DNA of 64,000 nucleotides. Origin: Cellvibrio zantedeschiae. GTDB lineage: Bacteria; Pseudomonadota; Gammaproteobacteria; Pseudomonadales; Cellvibrionaceae. Shown in pieces: positions 1 to 10,469 of the stretch. Location: the NCBI RefSeq assembly GCF_014652535.1, contig NZ_BMYZ01000001.1:930001-994000 (forward strand). Direction: 5' to 3'. A program made the translations under genes and the position numbers. The notes beneath the pieces are model-generated. The model saw only the letters and a list, made by a program, of their open reading frames with translations. It was not told where the DNA came from and did no database searches. Positions within the stretch are counted from its first letter, which is position 1, and every line of letters begins with the position of its first letter.

Positions 1-2006
1 ATTCCAGTTTGTGTTTGCTGCGATGGATCGTATTTTTTATCGAAGCGTCTATCGGTTTTCACACCGGGAATTCGCTGTAATGACTCGGCAACGTTTGAAT
101 CCGGGAATTTTCCAAAATCTTCGGCTTCTATGCTGTCAACGTCAGCTCTTTTAGGGGCGGGTGCAGCGGCCATTGATTCAGTAACCCTTGCAACCACAAC
201 TTCTTCCGCAACTTCCGGTGAAGGAGCTTCTACTGTTTTCATTGAGAGCGGTGCGTATTCTTCTCGTGAGCTAAAAATAGATGAGGTGCTAACGACCCAG
301 AAGTTTTTGTTTTCTAAAGACGGATTTATCATGATGCGCGCTTCGCGCACTGCAAAAGGCAAAGTGATAATTGCCAGGCTTAAAAAACTTAAATAACCAT
401 AACGCACTAACCAAGTTTTGAATTTTCCGGTCACCAGGGTTGTGAGTGCTATAACAGCAATTAAATTTAACCAAATAAATACCGGCGCGCCTAAACGTTG
501 ATAAACAACAATTAAACCAAGACCAGCTAGTACGCCCAGCTGGATTGATGTAATGCGTGCGAAGGCAACGGCAATAATTAATACGGCGAACATATCCCAC
601 AAGGTCCATTTAGAAAGCCAGGTGCCTATTTCATTGCTGGTACCTGTCGCAGTAAAAAGTGACCAGCCCGGTGGAAGGAATAGAGTGGTGTGCAGATTAT
701 TTAATTCCTGATTCCAACCGCTTACGGGAAGTGTGAGGCTGCGTTCAAGTTTACTCACAGCTTGTAGCGATAAATTGCGGGAGCGAATTTCCAAGCCAGA
801 ATTCTGGTTTTTATCCAGCTGTGTAACCAGCTGCGGTTCGCCATCAATTTTTGCACTGGTCAACTCAACAGGTTTAATCATTTCTATGCGTGAGCTGTAG
901 ATTTCGCCATTGAGCGTATCGTTAAAAATAAAACCTTTTCCATCAAATCCTAACCAGGCATTGCGTTCCAACTGCAAATTGCTGGCAACATCTTTATTTT
1001 CACCGCGATACAGCTCTTCCAAAGTGAAATGCGTTTGGGGTGTTACTAAATAAGCGGGTAAATTTTTCCAATCATCGGGTAATTGTGTTTGTTGGGGATC
1101 AACTGATTGCGCGCCGGAGATTTGCACGCTACGCAGTTGGCGCTGCGCTTCGAACACCCAAATTTCTTCTTGCGGCCAAAATTCGTTGGTGACTTTATAA
1201 GAAATGTCTTTGTGGCTAGTGGTGGAAGTGCTGACGAGAGTAATTTCCCAAGTGCCGGGTTTTAATTGCACGCGCAGGCTGCCATCTTTTTCGATGTGGG
1301 CAGGCAATTCGCTTTCAAATTCCACTACAGTAAAACCATCTAACAAAAGTTGCCCGAGTTTAATTTCACGTTCTTTGCCGCTCACGCCTAACTGCAATTG
1401 CGTGGTGATTTGCAAAGGAATCCCATCGTCAATTTTTCTAAATACGCGAACACTTAATGCATCTTGATGTGCGGCAACACTCTTGGGTTGGTTGTTGGCG
1501 AGCCAGAGTTGATTGTTACCTTCCAGTGCCGGGTTGTTCACGCTTTTTCCATTGAGCGTCAATTGAATCAAACCGGTTTGCGCTGGAATGCTAATGGTGC
1601 GCGGCATTTCTGCCCAGCTGAGGTTACCGGTAATTTGGTGTGAGCCGGGCGTTAAATAGGCTTCGGGTGTGCCATTGCGGTCGCGCGTGGTGATATTGCC
1701 GAGGCTGCTGCTGATGTTATGCGGCCACAAACTGGCGCTGCCGGGCAATGCGACCCAATCGCTTTTATAAACATCAATTCTCTGCGTGAATTTAGCGCCC
1801 TTGTCGTTAGCTTCAATCGTTAAGCCGGAATACCAGTGGCAGGTGCGATTGCCGGTGTTGAACTGGAATGGGCAATTTAATTCGGGATGTTTTTCGAGCA
1901 CCCAGGGTTTCCATTCTTCGAGGGATTTGGGGATTTCAGCGGCGAGTGAATAGCTACTGATGACTGCGACAAGAACTCCAAATAAACGAGCTAATAGCTT
2001 AAGCAT
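1..2006 (-). CDS. Large exported/inner-membrane protein with a TonB-plug-like peptide (C-terminus beyond the window)
   Basis: An open frame starts at the ATG at 2006 and stays open for 668 codons to the left edge, so the C-terminus is not visible. Residues 1-23 form a signal peptide (basic start, hydrophobic core, cleavage near SLA-A). Residues 24 to about 465 look like a large beta-rich periplasmic domain. Four hydrophobic segments follow at about 470-486, 487-504, 507-527 and 532-553, which would return the chain to the periplasm. Residues 634-649 (FPDSNVAESLQRIPGV) match the start of the plug domain of TonB-dependent receptors, but no barrel can follow in this position. I do not recognise the family. 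The function is unknown; the topology and the resemblance to the plug are inference. A GGA-containing ribosome site (AAAGGAATCC) precedes the start. Confidence 0.8.
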   Translation of the reverse strand, partial: MLKLLARLFGVLVAVISSYSLAAEIPKSLEEWKPWVLEKHPELNCPFQFNTGNRTCHWYSGLTIEANDKGAKFTQRIDVYKSDWVALPGSASLWPHNISSSLGNITTRDRNGTPEAYLTPGSHQITGNLSWAEMPRTISIPAQTGLIQLTLNGKSVNNPALEGNNQLWLANNQPKSVAAHQDALSVRVFRKIDDGIPLQITTQLQLGVSGKEREIKLGQLLLDGFTVVEFESELPAHIEKDGSLRVQLKPGTWEITLVSTSTTSHKDISYKVTNEFWPQEEIWVFEAQRQLRSVQISGAQSVDPQQTQLPDDWKNLPAYLVTPQTHFTLEELYRGENKDVASNLQLERNAWLGFDGKGFIFNDTLNGEIYSSRIEMIKPVELTSAKIDGEPQLVTQLDKNQNSGLEIRSRNLSLQAVSKLERSLTLPVSGWNQELNNLHTTLFLPPGWSLFTATGTSNEIGTWLSKWTLWDMFAVLIIAVAFARITSIQLGVLAGLGLIVVYQRLGAPVFIWLNLIAVIALTTLVTGKFKTWLVRYGYLSFLSLAIITLPFAVREARIMINPSLENKNFWVVSTSSIFSSREEYAPLSMKTVEAPSPEVAEEVVVARVTESMAAAPAPKRADVDSIEAEDFGKFPDSNVAESLQRIPGVKTDRRFDKKYDPSQQTQTG

Positions 2007-2142
2007 GCAAGGATTCCTTTTTGTTACTGACAGTTTTTTATCGAATGTGTGGCGAGTATACGAGCGATAGGGGAGGCCTGCGCAAGATGCTATGCGATGA
2101 TTACTTAAGGATGTGTGAATATTTGTACGAAGTGTGACGCAT

Positions 2143-2176
2143 AAATAAAAAAGCCGCAGATCAAACAATCTGCGGC
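2143..2176 (-). terminator. Rho-independent terminator of gltA
   Basis: The perfect 8-bp stem GCCGCAGA/TCTGCGGC (2153-2160 and 2169-2176) is followed on the minus strand by a T-rich run. It lies 28 bases after the gltA stop. Confidence 0.85.
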
Positions 2177-2204
2177 TTTCGGTTCTCTATTATTCAGCTA
2201 AGAG

Positions 2205-3485
2205 TTACTTGGCTGGATAGTCGCGCTTCACGCTACCGGTGTACAGCTGGCGTGGACGGCCGATTTTGTATGAAGTGCTAACCATTTCATCCCAGTGAGA
2301 GTACCAGCCAACAGCACGGCCCAAAGCGAAGATTACGGTGAACATTTCAGTTGGGATTTCAATGGCTTTCAAAATGATGCCGGAGTAGAAATCCACATTC
2401 GGATAAAGTTTTTTGCTGATGAAGTAAGGATCTTCCAATGCGATTTGCTCAAGGCGTTTAGCAATCGCCAACAATGGAGAGTTTTCCAAACCTAATTCAC
2501 CCAATACTTCGTCACAGGTTTGCTTCATTACTTTGGCGCGTGGGTCAAAGTTTTTGTACACGCGGTGACCAAAGCCCATTAAGCGGAAGCCTGAAGTTTT
2601 GTCTTTAGCGCGAGCAACGCAGGATTCAATGTTTTCCACGCTGCCGATTTCTTCCAGCATTTCCAATACAGCTTCGTTGGCGCCACCGTGAGAAGGGCCC
2701 CAAAGTGTAGAAATGCCGGCAGCGATTGCTGCGAATGGGTTGGTGCCAGATGAGCCAGACAAACGCACGGTAGATGTAGATGCGTTTTGCTCGTGGTCAG
2801 CATGTAGAACAAAAATACGATCCATAGCTTTGGCGAGAGTTTGGCTCACATTGGGAGCTTCACCCGCTTTGCCGAAGGTCATATGCAAATAATTTTCGGC
2901 GTAGCCCAGGCTTGTATCCGGGGCAATAAATTCTTCACCTTTACGGTGTTTGTACACCATGGCTGACAGAGTTGGCATCTGGCCAATCAGACGATAAGCA
3001 GTCAGCTTGCGGCTTTCAGCGTTAGTAATGTCGATTTCAGCGTGGTACACACCTGCCAGCGCAGCAACAGCACTGCATAAAATAGCCATTGGGTGAGTGT
3101 CACGCTTGAAGCTTTTGATCACGTTGACGACAGATTGGTCAACATTGGAGTTGTCTTTGATTGCTTGGGCAAATTCGGCTTTTTGCGCTGGAGTTGGCAA
3201 TTCGCCGTTGAGAAGGAGGTAACAGGTTTCGATGTAATCAGAGGAGACAGCAAGTTGTTCGATGGGGTATCCGCGGTGAAGGAGAATTCCTTCGTCGCCA
3301 TCAATAAACGTAATCTTGGATTCGCATGAGGCGGTGGACATAAAGCCCGGGTCAAACGTGAAAAAGCCATTCTTGGTAATGCTGGTGACGTCAATAACGT
3401 CTGGTCCGACACTGCTGGCATAGATAGGTAAGTCAATCGTGCTATCAATACCATCAATCGTTAGGTGTGCTTTCTTGTCAGTCAT
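2205..3485 (-). CDS. gltA: Citrate synthase (type II, hexameric)
   Basis: Condenses oxaloacetate and acetyl-CoA to citrate, the entry step of the TCA cycle. The 426-residue length matches E. coli GltA (427). The catalytic residues can be read: His266 in GPSHGG, His307 in GFGHRVYK and Asp365 in NVDFYSG, each two residues later than in the E. coli enzyme. The N-terminal extension typical of NADH-inhibited Gram-negative enzymes is present. An AGGAG ribosome site lies seven bases before the ATG. The gene is divergent from sdhCDAB, the usual order in gamma-proteobacteria, so the two transcription units share a 622-base control region. Confidence 0.97.
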   Translation of the reverse strand: MTDKKAHLTIDGIDSTIDLPIYASSVGPDVIDVTSITKNGFFTFDPGFMSTASCESKITFIDGDEGILLHRGYPIEQLAVSSDYIETCYLLLNGELPTPAQKAEFAQAIKDNSNVDQSVVNVIKSFKRDTHPMAILCSAVAALAGVYHAEIDITNAESRKLTAYRLIGQMPTLSAMVYKHRKGEEFIAPDTSLGYAENYLHMTFGKAGEAPNVSQTLAKAMDRIFVLHADHEQNASTSTVRLSGSSGTNPFAAIAAGISTLWGPSHGGANEAVLEMLEEIGSVENIESCVARAKDKTSGFRLMGFGHRVYKNFDPRAKVMKQTCDEVLGELGLENSPLLAIAKRLEQIALEDPYFISKKLYPNVDFYSGIILKAIEIPTEMFTVIFALGRAVGWYSHWDEMVSTSYKIGRPRQLYTGSVKRDYPAK

Positions 3486-4107
3486 TACTGACTCCTGTGC
3501 TTACTAATAGGACTAATGTGCTTGAGTTGTATGAGTGGTGCCGATCATTCTCTATATAGAAAGAGTAATACTTCGATACTAAACACACCTGCAAGTTGCA
3601 TGCTCAAGTTATGTAAAACCTTGCGTAGCTTTTTTATGGCTACGTCATAGACTAGTCGAGTTTCGACCCTGCCGTTTGTTTGCGGTCGGCATTATAGATG
3701 AGTTATTTGCTGCAACGAAAGTTTTTGCCAGTAAATAGGGCGCATTTGACCAAACTTTTTTTCACTAATTTCAGTGTGTTCCGACTGGTCTGTTAAATGT
3801 CGATTTATTTTGCACTATCTTGGTTCTCAGGTGTGTTTTCGTGCGCCGTCATGGAACAAAAAAATCGCCAAAAAAACGGGAAAGTCTTTGATATTGCAGA
3901 AATTTTGAGCGATTGGGTGGATTCCCAAAAACATCGTGTTGTTTTGGTTTTTGTCGCGGCATTTTGTTTGTAATTCCGGGGCTCCCTCTCTATAATGCTG
4001 CGCGACTTGCAGGATGCCTCGGCGATGCCCCAAAAACACTCATTTTTGACGCTGCCGATGCTCATTCTTAATAACCTGCCCGCATGGGCTAAAAGGTGCA
4101 TTAAACC
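3486..4107. other. Divergent gltA/sdhC control region
   Basis: These 622 bases hold no convincing gene. They contain the promoters for gltA (leftward) and sdhC (rightward). Only the sdh promoter at 3968-3996 is clear. A possible gltA promoter (TTGCAG, 18 bases, TATTAC on the minus strand, about 3593-3564) is weak. The sdh leader downstream of the promoter is about 100 nt long. Confidence 0.6.
3968..3996 (+). promoter_or_regulatory. Sigma-70 promoter for sdhCDAB
   Basis: -35 TTGTAA (3968-3973), a 17-base spacer and a perfect -10 TATAAT (3991-3996). Transcription would start near 4003, leaving a leader of about 105 nt before sdhC. Confidence 0.7.
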
Positions 4108-4482
4108 GTGAACAAGAAAAGACCTGTCAACCTCGATATTTCCACCATCAAACTTCCCATCACTGCTGTTGTATCTATTCTTCACCGCTTCTCAGGCATT
4201 TTTCTATTTGCCGGTGCTGCAGTGTTGTTGTGGATGCTTGATTCGAGCCTCGATTCACAAGAAAGTTTTGCAGCTGTGCGTGATGCCTCCGCAAATCCAG
4301 TTTTTAAATTTGTGTTGTGGTCAGTGTTGTCCGCGTTGGCGTATCACGCTGTGATGGGTTCTCGTCATTTGCTGATGGACTGTGGTGTGGGCGAAAGCCT
4401 GGAAGGTGGTAAGCGCGGTGCAACCATCGCCCTCGTATTGGCCGTTGTATTGATTGCACTGATAGGAGTTTGGGTATGGTAA
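4108..4482 (+). CDS. sdhC: Succinate dehydrogenase cytochrome b556 subunit
   Basis: Membrane anchor of complex II that holds haem b and the quinone site with SdhD. The protein has 124 residues, three hydrophobic segments and the family motif SILHRFSG at 23-30, with the quinone-site Ser and Arg. His80 in the segment AYHAVMGSRH corresponds to the haem-ligand His84 of E. coli. The start is a GTG at 4108 preceded by AAGGTG. It is the first gene of sdhCDAB, and its stop overlaps the sdhD start by seven bases, suggesting translational coupling. Confidence 0.95.
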   Translation: MNKKRPVNLDISTIKLPITAVVSILHRFSGIFLFAGAAVLLWMLDSSLDSQESFAAVRDASANPVFKFVLWSVLSALAYHAVMGSRHLLMDCGVGESLEGGKRGATIALVLAVVLIALIGVWVW

Positions 4483-4847
4483 CTTCCGTAACAAGTTTTG
4501 GCCGTAGTGGTCTCTACGACTGGTTGATCCAGCGTATCGGCGGAGTGGTAATGGCCGCTTACCTTATTTTCATTGTTGCATTTATCGCTATGAATCCCGA
4601 GTTAACCTATGAGCAGTGGAGCGCCTTACACGGCCAGCTGTGGATGAGGGTATTCAGCTTTGCGACTCTACTTTCCTTTATTGCCCACGCCTGGATTGGT
4701 TTGTGGGTTGTCTTAACAGATTACTTGACTGAACGTTTGATGGGCAGCAAAGCCACTGTATTGCGTATTTTAGCGCAGGTAGTTTTGGGTGGCGTTTCCT
4801 TGACCTATTTGGTCTGGGGCATCGAAATACTGTGGGGTTTTAAATAA
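4476..4847 (+). CDS. sdhD: Succinate dehydrogenase membrane anchor subunit
   Basis: Second membrane anchor of complex II. Starting at the ATG at 4476 the protein has 123 residues. His71 (haem ligand), Asp82 and Tyr83 (quinone site) in [13 protein letters not shown] fall at the same numbers as in E. coli SdhD. I prefer 4476 to the in-frame TTG at 4470 because TAGGAG lies about seven bases upstream of the ATG and because of the numbering match. Its stop shares one base with the sdhA start. Confidence 0.93.
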   Translation: MVTSVTSFGRSGLYDWLIQRIGGVVMAAYLIFIVAFIAMNPELTYEQWSALHGQLWMRVFSFATLLSFIAHAWIGLWVVLTDYLTERLMGSKATVLRILAQVVLGGVSLTYLVWGIEILWGFK

Positions 4848-6619
4848 TGGCTAGCATTCGCACGATTTCTTTTGACGGTATTGTGGTTGGCGGCGGCGGC
4901 GCTGGTATGCGCGCGGCTTTACAACTGGCTCAGTCAGGCTACAAAACCGCAGTAATTACCAAAGTATTCCCAACCCGTTCGCACACTGTATCTGCCCAAG
5001 GCGGCATTACCTGTGCAATCGCAAGTGCTGACCCTAACGACGATTGGCGCTGGCACATGTATGACACCGTAAAAGGGTCAGACTATATCGGCGACCAGGA
5101 TGCTATTGAATATATGTGTTCAGTGGGTCCAGAAGCGGTATTCGAATTGGAACACATGGGCTTGCCATTCTCCCGTACCGAAGAAGGCCGTATTTACCAG
5201 CGTCCTTTCGGCGGTCAGTCCAAGAACTTTGGTGAAGGCGGTCAAGCTGCTCGTACTTGTGCTGCTGCTGACCGTACCGGTCACGCCTTGTTGCACACGC
5301 TTTATCAAAGCAACGTAAAAAACAAAACCGTATTTTTGAACGAGTGGTTTGCTGTTGACCTCGTTAAAAATGCTGATGGTGCTGTAGTAGGTGTTATTGC
5401 AATTAACATCGAAGACGGCGAAACCGTTTATGTAAAAGCCAAAGCCACTGTTTTGGCAACTGGCGGTGCGGGTCGTATTTATTCTTCTACCACTAACGCA
5501 CACATCAATACCGGTGACGGTGTTGGTATGGCCTTGCGTGCAGGCTTCCCTGTACAAGATATCGAAATGTGGCAGTTCCACCCAACAGGCATCGCCGGTG
5601 CTGGTGTGCTGGTAACTGAAGGTTGCCGCGGAGAAGGTGGTTACCTCATCAATAAGCACGGTGAGCGTTTTATGGAGCGTTATGCTCCTAATGCGAAAGA
5701 CCTTGCAGGTCGCGATGTAGTTGCGCGCTCAATGGTTTTGGAAATTCTTGCCGGTAACGGCTGTGGTCCTAACGGTGATCACGTACTTCTCAAACTCGAT
5801 CACCTCGGTGAAGAAGTTCTGGAAAGCAAGTTGCCAGGTATCTGTGAATTGTCACGTACCTTCGCACACGTAGATCCGGTTTATGCTCCTGTTCCAGTGG
5901 TTCCAACCTGTCACTATATGATGGGTGGTATCCCAACCAATATTAATGGCCAAGCTTTAACACAAGATGCTAACGGCACTGACGTTGTGATTGACGGTTT
6001 GTTCGCCTGCGGTGAAGTTGCTTGTGTATCTGTACACGGTGCTAACCGCTTGGGCGGTAACTCACTGCTCGACTTGGTTGTGTTTGGCCGTGCAGCTGGT
6101 CTGTATATCGAGAAAGCCTTGCGTGAAGGTGTTGAGCACAAAAATGCAACCCAGGCTGATATCGACAAAGCTATGGCGCGCTTGAACAAAGTGAACACAT
6201 CTAACACTGGCGAGAGCGCTGCCGTGCTGCGTAAAGAGCTGCAAACCATTATGCAAAACTACTTCGGTGTATTCCGCAAAGGCGAATACATGCAGAAGGG
6301 TATTGAGCAATTGGCAGAGCTGCGCAAGCGTATTGAAAATGTATCAATTACCGACAAGAGCAATGCATTCAATACCGCACGTATTGAAGCTTTGGAATTG
6401 CAAAATCTGTTGGAAGTGGCTGAAGCAACTGCAGTTGCAGCTGAAGTGCGTAAGGAATCTCGCGGCGCTCACGCTCGTGATGACTTCCAGGATCGCGATG
6501 ATGCTAACTGGTTGTGCCATTCACTTTATTTCCCCGGTGAGAAGCGTGTTGCCAAGCGTGAGGTGAATTTCAAACCTCATACTATGGAAGCCTTCCAACC
6601 TAAGAAACGCACCTATTAA
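4847..6619 (+). CDS. sdhA: Succinate dehydrogenase flavoprotein subunit
   Basis: Catalytic subunit of complex II; oxidises succinate to fumarate with covalently bound FAD. The 590 residues match E. coli SdhA (588). The dinucleotide-binding GGGGAG motif is at 15-20. His46 in [11 protein letters not shown] is the flavinylation site. The substrate-site motifs QFHPTGI and [11 protein letters not shown] and the GGIPTN and GANRLGGNS segments are intact. The start codon overlaps the sdhD stop by one base. Confidence 0.98.
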   Translation: MASIRTISFDGIVVGGGGAGMRAALQLAQSGYKTAVITKVFPTRSHTVSAQGGITCAIASADPNDDWRWHMYDTVKGSDYIGDQDAIEYMCSVGPEAVFELEHMGLPFSRTEEGRIYQRPFGGQSKNFGEGGQAARTCAAADRTGHALLHTLYQSNVKNKTVFLNEWFAVDLVKNADGAVVGVIAINIEDGETVYVKAKATVLATGGAGRIYSSTTNAHINTGDGVGMALRAGFPVQDIEMWQFHPTGIAGAGVLVTEGCRGEGGYLINKHGERFMERYAPNAKDLAGRDVVARSMVLEILAGNGCGPNGDHVLLKLDHLGEEVLESKLPGICELSRTFAHVDPVYAPVPVVPTCHYMMGGIPTNINGQALTQDANGTDVVIDGLFACGEVACVSVHGANRLGGNSLLDLVVFGRAAGLYIEKALREGVEHKNATQADIDKAMARLNKVNTSNTGESAAVLRKELQTIMQNYFGVFRKGEYMQKGIEQLAELRKRIENVSITDKSNAFNTARIEALELQNLLEVAEATAVAAEVRKESRGAHARDDFQDRDDANWLCHSLYFPGEKRVAKREVNFKPHTMEAFQPKKRTY

Positions 6620-6635
6620 TTTCGGGGATAAAGAT

Positions 6636-7343
6636 ATGTTGAAAGTTGAAGTTTATCGCTACAACCCTGACACCGATAAAGCGCCTTACATGAAGACTTA
6701 CGAGTTGGATACTGGCGGTAAAGATTTAATGGTATTGGATGTTCTTGAGTTATTAAAAGCCCAAGACGAAAGTCTGGCTTACCGTCGCTCATGCCGTGAA
6801 GGTGTGTGTGGTTCAGACGGTATGAACATTAACGGTAAAAACGGTTTGGCCTGCATCAAGCCAATCTCTGAAGCTACCGGCGGAAGCGGCAAGTTGGTAT
6901 TGCGTCCGCTCCCAGGTTTGCCAGTAATTCGTGACCTCGTTGTAGACATGACTCAGTTCTACGATCAATACAAAAAGATCGAGCCTTATTTGCAAAACGA
7001 TACTCCAGCTCCTGCGATTGAGCGTTTGCAATCGCCAGAGGACCGTGAGAAGTTGGATGGTTTGTACGAATGTATTTTGTGTGCGTGTTGTTCAACTAGC
7101 TGTCCATCCTTCTGGTGGAACCCCGATAAGTTCATCGGCCCGGCTGGTTTGTTGCAGGCCTACCGATTCCTGGCAGACAGCCGCGATTTGGCGACTGAAA
7201 AACGCCTGTCCAAACTGGATGACCCCTTCAGCGTATTCCGCTGTCATGGCATCCAAAACTGTGTTGCCGTATGTCCTAAAGGTTTGAACCCAACTCGAGC
7301 CATCGGCCATATCCGCAACATGTTGTTACAGAGCGCTACCTAA
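6636..7343 (+). CDS. sdhB: Succinate dehydrogenase iron-sulfur subunit
   Basis: Electron-transfer subunit linking SdhA to the membrane anchors. It has 235 residues against 238 in E. coli. The [2Fe-2S] motif SCREGVCGSDG with a later LAC, the [4Fe-4S]/[3Fe-4S] motif CILCACCSTSCP and the final CHGIQNCVAVCPKG are all present, so all three clusters should form. It follows sdhA by 16 bases with a GGGGATAA ribosome site, as the last gene of sdhCDAB. Confidence 0.97.
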   Translation: MLKVEVYRYNPDTDKAPYMKTYELDTGGKDLMVLDVLELLKAQDESLAYRRSCREGVCGSDGMNINGKNGLACIKPISEATGGSGKLVLRPLPGLPVIRDLVVDMTQFYDQYKKIEPYLQNDTPAPAIERLQSPEDREKLDGLYECILCACCSTSCPSFWWNPDKFIGPAGLLQAYRFLADSRDLATEKRLSKLDDPFSVFRCHGIQNCVAVCPKGLNPTRAIGHIRNMLLQSAT

Positions 7344-7382
7344 GAGTGGCGCTTTTCTGTATCTGAAAGCTTGAAATTTGTG

Positions 7383-7411
7383 GCTTAGCAGCATTTTGCA
7401 GCTAAGCTTTT
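7383..7411 (+). terminator. Weak terminator or attenuator between sdhB and sucA
   Basis: Imperfect 10-bp stem (7383-7392 with 7398-7407, one mismatch) followed by TTTT. The short T run suggests partial termination, which would lower sucAB expression relative to sdh. This effect is inferred. Confidence 0.45.
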
Positions 7412-7580
7412 AGACTGTTCGCTGTCCCTGTCATCTCGACTGAAACGGTGGCGACTTAAAAGCGGCGTCTTTTGCCACAAGCGACGGACGTTATTGTGTA
7501 GCTAAATTAATTGGCTAATTGATAGCAGGGTGTAGCAAAGCCAATGTCGGCAATGTAAGCCCGTGATTAAGGTGAGTTGA

Positions 7581-10409
7581 ATGCAAGACAGCATTATGGA
7601 GCATTTTTGGAGTAGTTCGCACATCTCTGGTGGGAACGCTGCATACGTCGAAGAGCTCTACGACACATATTTACACAATCCCAATGCCGTTCCAGAAGAA
7701 TGGCGTAACTACTTTGATCAGTTGCCTCGTGTAAGCGGCGTACTGACTCAAGACACTCCCCATTCAGTTATTCGCGCTCAATTTGAGCAACTGGGTAAGT
7801 CCCGCATTCGCACTGTGGCAGTTGCTGGCGGTTCTGTCAGTGCAGAACACGAGCGCAAGCAAGTTAAAGTGCTGCAACTCATTAGTTCCTACCGTTTTCG
7901 CGGTCACCAAAAAGCTCAGCTCGATCCATTAGGCTTGATGCAGCGCGATGTGATCCCGGATTTGGACTTAAGCTTCCACGGCTTAACCAATGCGGATCTG
8001 GATACTGTATTCAACACCGGTAATTTGTACATTGGCAAAGAAGAAGCCACGCTACGCGAAATTATTGAAGCATTAGAGAAGACCTACTGCGGTCATATCG
8101 GTGCTGAAATCATGCATATTACGCCATTAGCTGAAAAGCAATGGTTGCAACAACGCCTTGAGAGCGTGCGTTCAAACCCCGAATTTAGCAAAGAGCAAAA
8201 ATTGGCTCTGCTGGAGCGTTTGACAGCTGCCGAAGGCCTTGAGCGTCACCTTGATAGTAAATACCCAGGTACGAAACGTTTCGGTTTGGAAGGTGGCGAG
8301 AGTTTTATCCCGCTCGTGGATGCCTTGGTAAAACGTTCCGGTACTTACGGTGCCAAAGAAATTGTTTTGGGTATGGCGCATCGCGGTCGCTTGAATACCT
8401 TGGTCAACGTGTTCGGTAAAAATCCTGCGGAACTCTTTGCTGAATTTGATGGCAAACGTTCATTGAATACCTCCGGCGACGTGAAATATCACTCAGGTTT
8501 TTCATCAAACTTGATGACTCCCGGTGGTGAGTTGCACATGGCGATGGCGTTTAACCCGTCGCACTTGGAAATCGTTTCTCCAGTAGTTGAAGGTTCTGTA
8601 CGCGCGCGCCAAGATCGTCGTAAAGACACTAACGGCTCCAAGGTAGTACCTATCAACGTACACGGCGACGCTGCATTTGCAGGTCAAGGTGTGGTGATGG
8701 AAACATTCCAAATGTCCCAAACCCGCGCTTACGGCACCGGTGGTACTTTGCACATTGTGATCAACAACCAGGTTGGTTTCACCACCAACAAGCGTGAAGA
8801 TTCTCGTTCAACCGAGTACTGCACCGACGTTGCAAAAATGATCGAAGCACCGATTTTCCACGTGAACGGTGATGATCCAGAAGCAGTATTGTTTGTTGCA
8901 CAATTGGCCGTTGATTACCGTTACGAATTTAAGAAAGACGTAGTCATCGATTTGGTTTGCTATCGTCGCCGCGGTCACAACGAAACTGATGAGCCATCAG
9001 CAACTCAGCCGTTGATGTATCAAGTTATTCGCAACCAAAAAACTACCCGTACTTTGTATGCCGATAAATTGGTTGCAGCAGGTTTGTTGTCGCAAACTGC
9101 AGCTGATGATTTGACCACCAATTATCGTGCAGCTTTGGATCGTGGTGAGCACGTTGCCAGCGGTTTGGTGAGTGAGCCGGATCGCAGTTTGTTTGTGGAT
9201 TGGACTCCTTACATCGGTCACGATTGGCAAACCCCAGCAAACACCGGTATTGATTTAAAAACCTTGCAAGCTGTTGCTGGCAAAATGCTGACAATTCCAG
9301 AAGGCATCGTAGTTCAGAAGCAAGTTGAAAAAGTGTACGAAGACCGCCGCAAAATGGCTGGTGGTGCATTAGCACTCAACTGGGGTATGGCAGAAACCTT
9401 GGCTTACGCCACTTTGCTTGAACAAGGTTACTCTGTGCGTATGACTGGCCAAGACGTAGGTCGTGGTACTTTCTCGCATCGCCACGCGGTTGTTCACAGC
9501 CAAAAAGATGGTAGCTCTGCAACGCCATTAAAGAACGTGAATCCTTCAGTAGATTTTGACTTGTACGATTCTTATTTGTCAGAAGAAGCAGTTCTCGCTT
9601 TCGAATATGGCTACGCCACTACTGCGCCAAAAGGCCTGGTAATTTGGGAAGCGCAATTCGGGGACTTCGCCAACGGCGCACAAGTTGTGATTGACCAATT
9701 CATCACCTCTGGTGAACACAAGTGGGGTCGTTTGTGCGGCTTGACGATGTTGTTGCCACATGGTTATGAAGGCCAGGGCCCAGAGCACTCTTCTGCACGT
9801 TTAGAACGTTTCATGCAGTTGTGTGCTGAGCACAATATTCAGGTTTGTATCCCATCAACACCGGCGCAGGTTTTCCACATGTTGCGTCGCCAGGCGATTC
9901 GCCCAATGCGTCGTCCGTTGATTGTGATGAGCCCGAAATCTTTGCTGCGTCATGAATTGGCAACATCAACCTTGGAAGAATTGGCGAATGGCCAGTTCCA
10001 AAACGTGATTGATGATGCGGTTAATCCAGACAAAGTTGAGCGTGTGATTCTGTGTAGTGGCAAGGTTTATTACACCTTGTTGAAAGAACGCACTGAGCGC
10101 AAACAAGAAAACGTTGCCTTCATTCGTTTGGAGCAGTTGTATCCGTTCCCGGATGTTGAATTGAAAAACATCCTCAGCAAATACAAAAATGTGAAGAGCA
10201 TTGCCTGGTGTCAGGAAGAACCAATGAACCAAGGCGCTTGGTACAGCAGCCAACACCATTTGCGTCGTGTTGCGCATGAGCTTTACCCAAGTTTGTATTT
10301 GGAATATGTGGGTCGCGAAGCTTCGGCTGCGCCAGCGGGCGGTTATATGTCTGCACACATTGAAGAGCAAAACCGTTTTGTAAATCAGGCGCTGAACTTC
10401 TCTGTTTAA
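7581..10409 (+). CDS. sucA: 2-oxoglutarate dehydrogenase E1 component
   Basis: Thiamine-diphosphate-dependent decarboxylase that takes 2-oxoglutarate and passes the succinyl group to lipoyl-SucB. The 942 residues match the family (E. coli 933). The N-terminal helix that docks E2/E3 (FWSSSHISGGNAAYVEELY) is present, as are the ThDP-site segments GMAHRGRLNTLVN and HVNGDDPEAV and the C-terminal transketolase-like domain (RGTFSHRHAV). AAGGTGAG lies just before the ATG. It is followed 60 bases later by sucB. Confidence 0.98.
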   Translation: MQDSIMEHFWSSSHISGGNAAYVEELYDTYLHNPNAVPEEWRNYFDQLPRVSGVLTQDTPHSVIRAQFEQLGKSRIRTVAVAGGSVSAEHERKQVKVLQLISSYRFRGHQKAQLDPLGLMQRDVIPDLDLSFHGLTNADLDTVFNTGNLYIGKEEATLREIIEALEKTYCGHIGAEIMHITPLAEKQWLQQRLESVRSNPEFSKEQKLALLERLTAAEGLERHLDSKYPGTKRFGLEGGESFIPLVDALVKRSGTYGAKEIVLGMAHRGRLNTLVNVFGKNPAELFAEFDGKRSLNTSGDVKYHSGFSSNLMTPGGELHMAMAFNPSHLEIVSPVVEGSVRARQDRRKDTNGSKVVPINVHGDAAFAGQGVVMETFQMSQTRAYGTGGTLHIVINNQVGFTTNKREDSRSTEYCTDVAKMIEAPIFHVNGDDPEAVLFVAQLAVDYRYEFKKDVVIDLVCYRRRGHNETDEPSATQPLMYQVIRNQKTTRTLYADKLVAAGLLSQTAADDLTTNYRAALDRGEHVASGLVSEPDRSLFVDWTPYIGHDWQTPANTGIDLKTLQAVAGKMLTIPEGIVVQKQVEKVYEDRRKMAGGALALNWGMAETLAYATLLEQGYSVRMTGQDVGRGTFSHRHAVVHSQKDGSSATPLKNVNPSVDFDLYDSYLSEEAVLAFEYGYATTAPKGLVIWEAQFGDFANGAQVVIDQFITSGEHKWGRLCGLTMLLPHGYEGQGPEHSSARLERFMQLCAEHNIQVCIPSTPAQVFHMLRRQAIRPMRRPLIVMSPKSLLRHELATSTLEELANGQFQNVIDDAVNPDKVERVILCSGKVYYTLLKERTERKQENVAFIRLEQLYPFPDVELKNILSKYKNVKSIAWCQEEPMNQGAWYSSQHHLRRVAHELYPSLYLEYVGREASAAPAGGYMSAHIEEQNRFVNQALNFSV

Positions 10410-10469
10410 TCAGAGACTCAGCGTAAAAACTAACAAGTCATATACCAAGCCGAGAGAGAAGGAATAGTA

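Noticed and set aside
3805-4185. 126-residue reading frame on the minus strand in the gltA-sdhC region
   Set aside because: It overlaps sdhC and covers the sdh promoter, has no family resemblance, and is rich in unlikely amino-acid runs.
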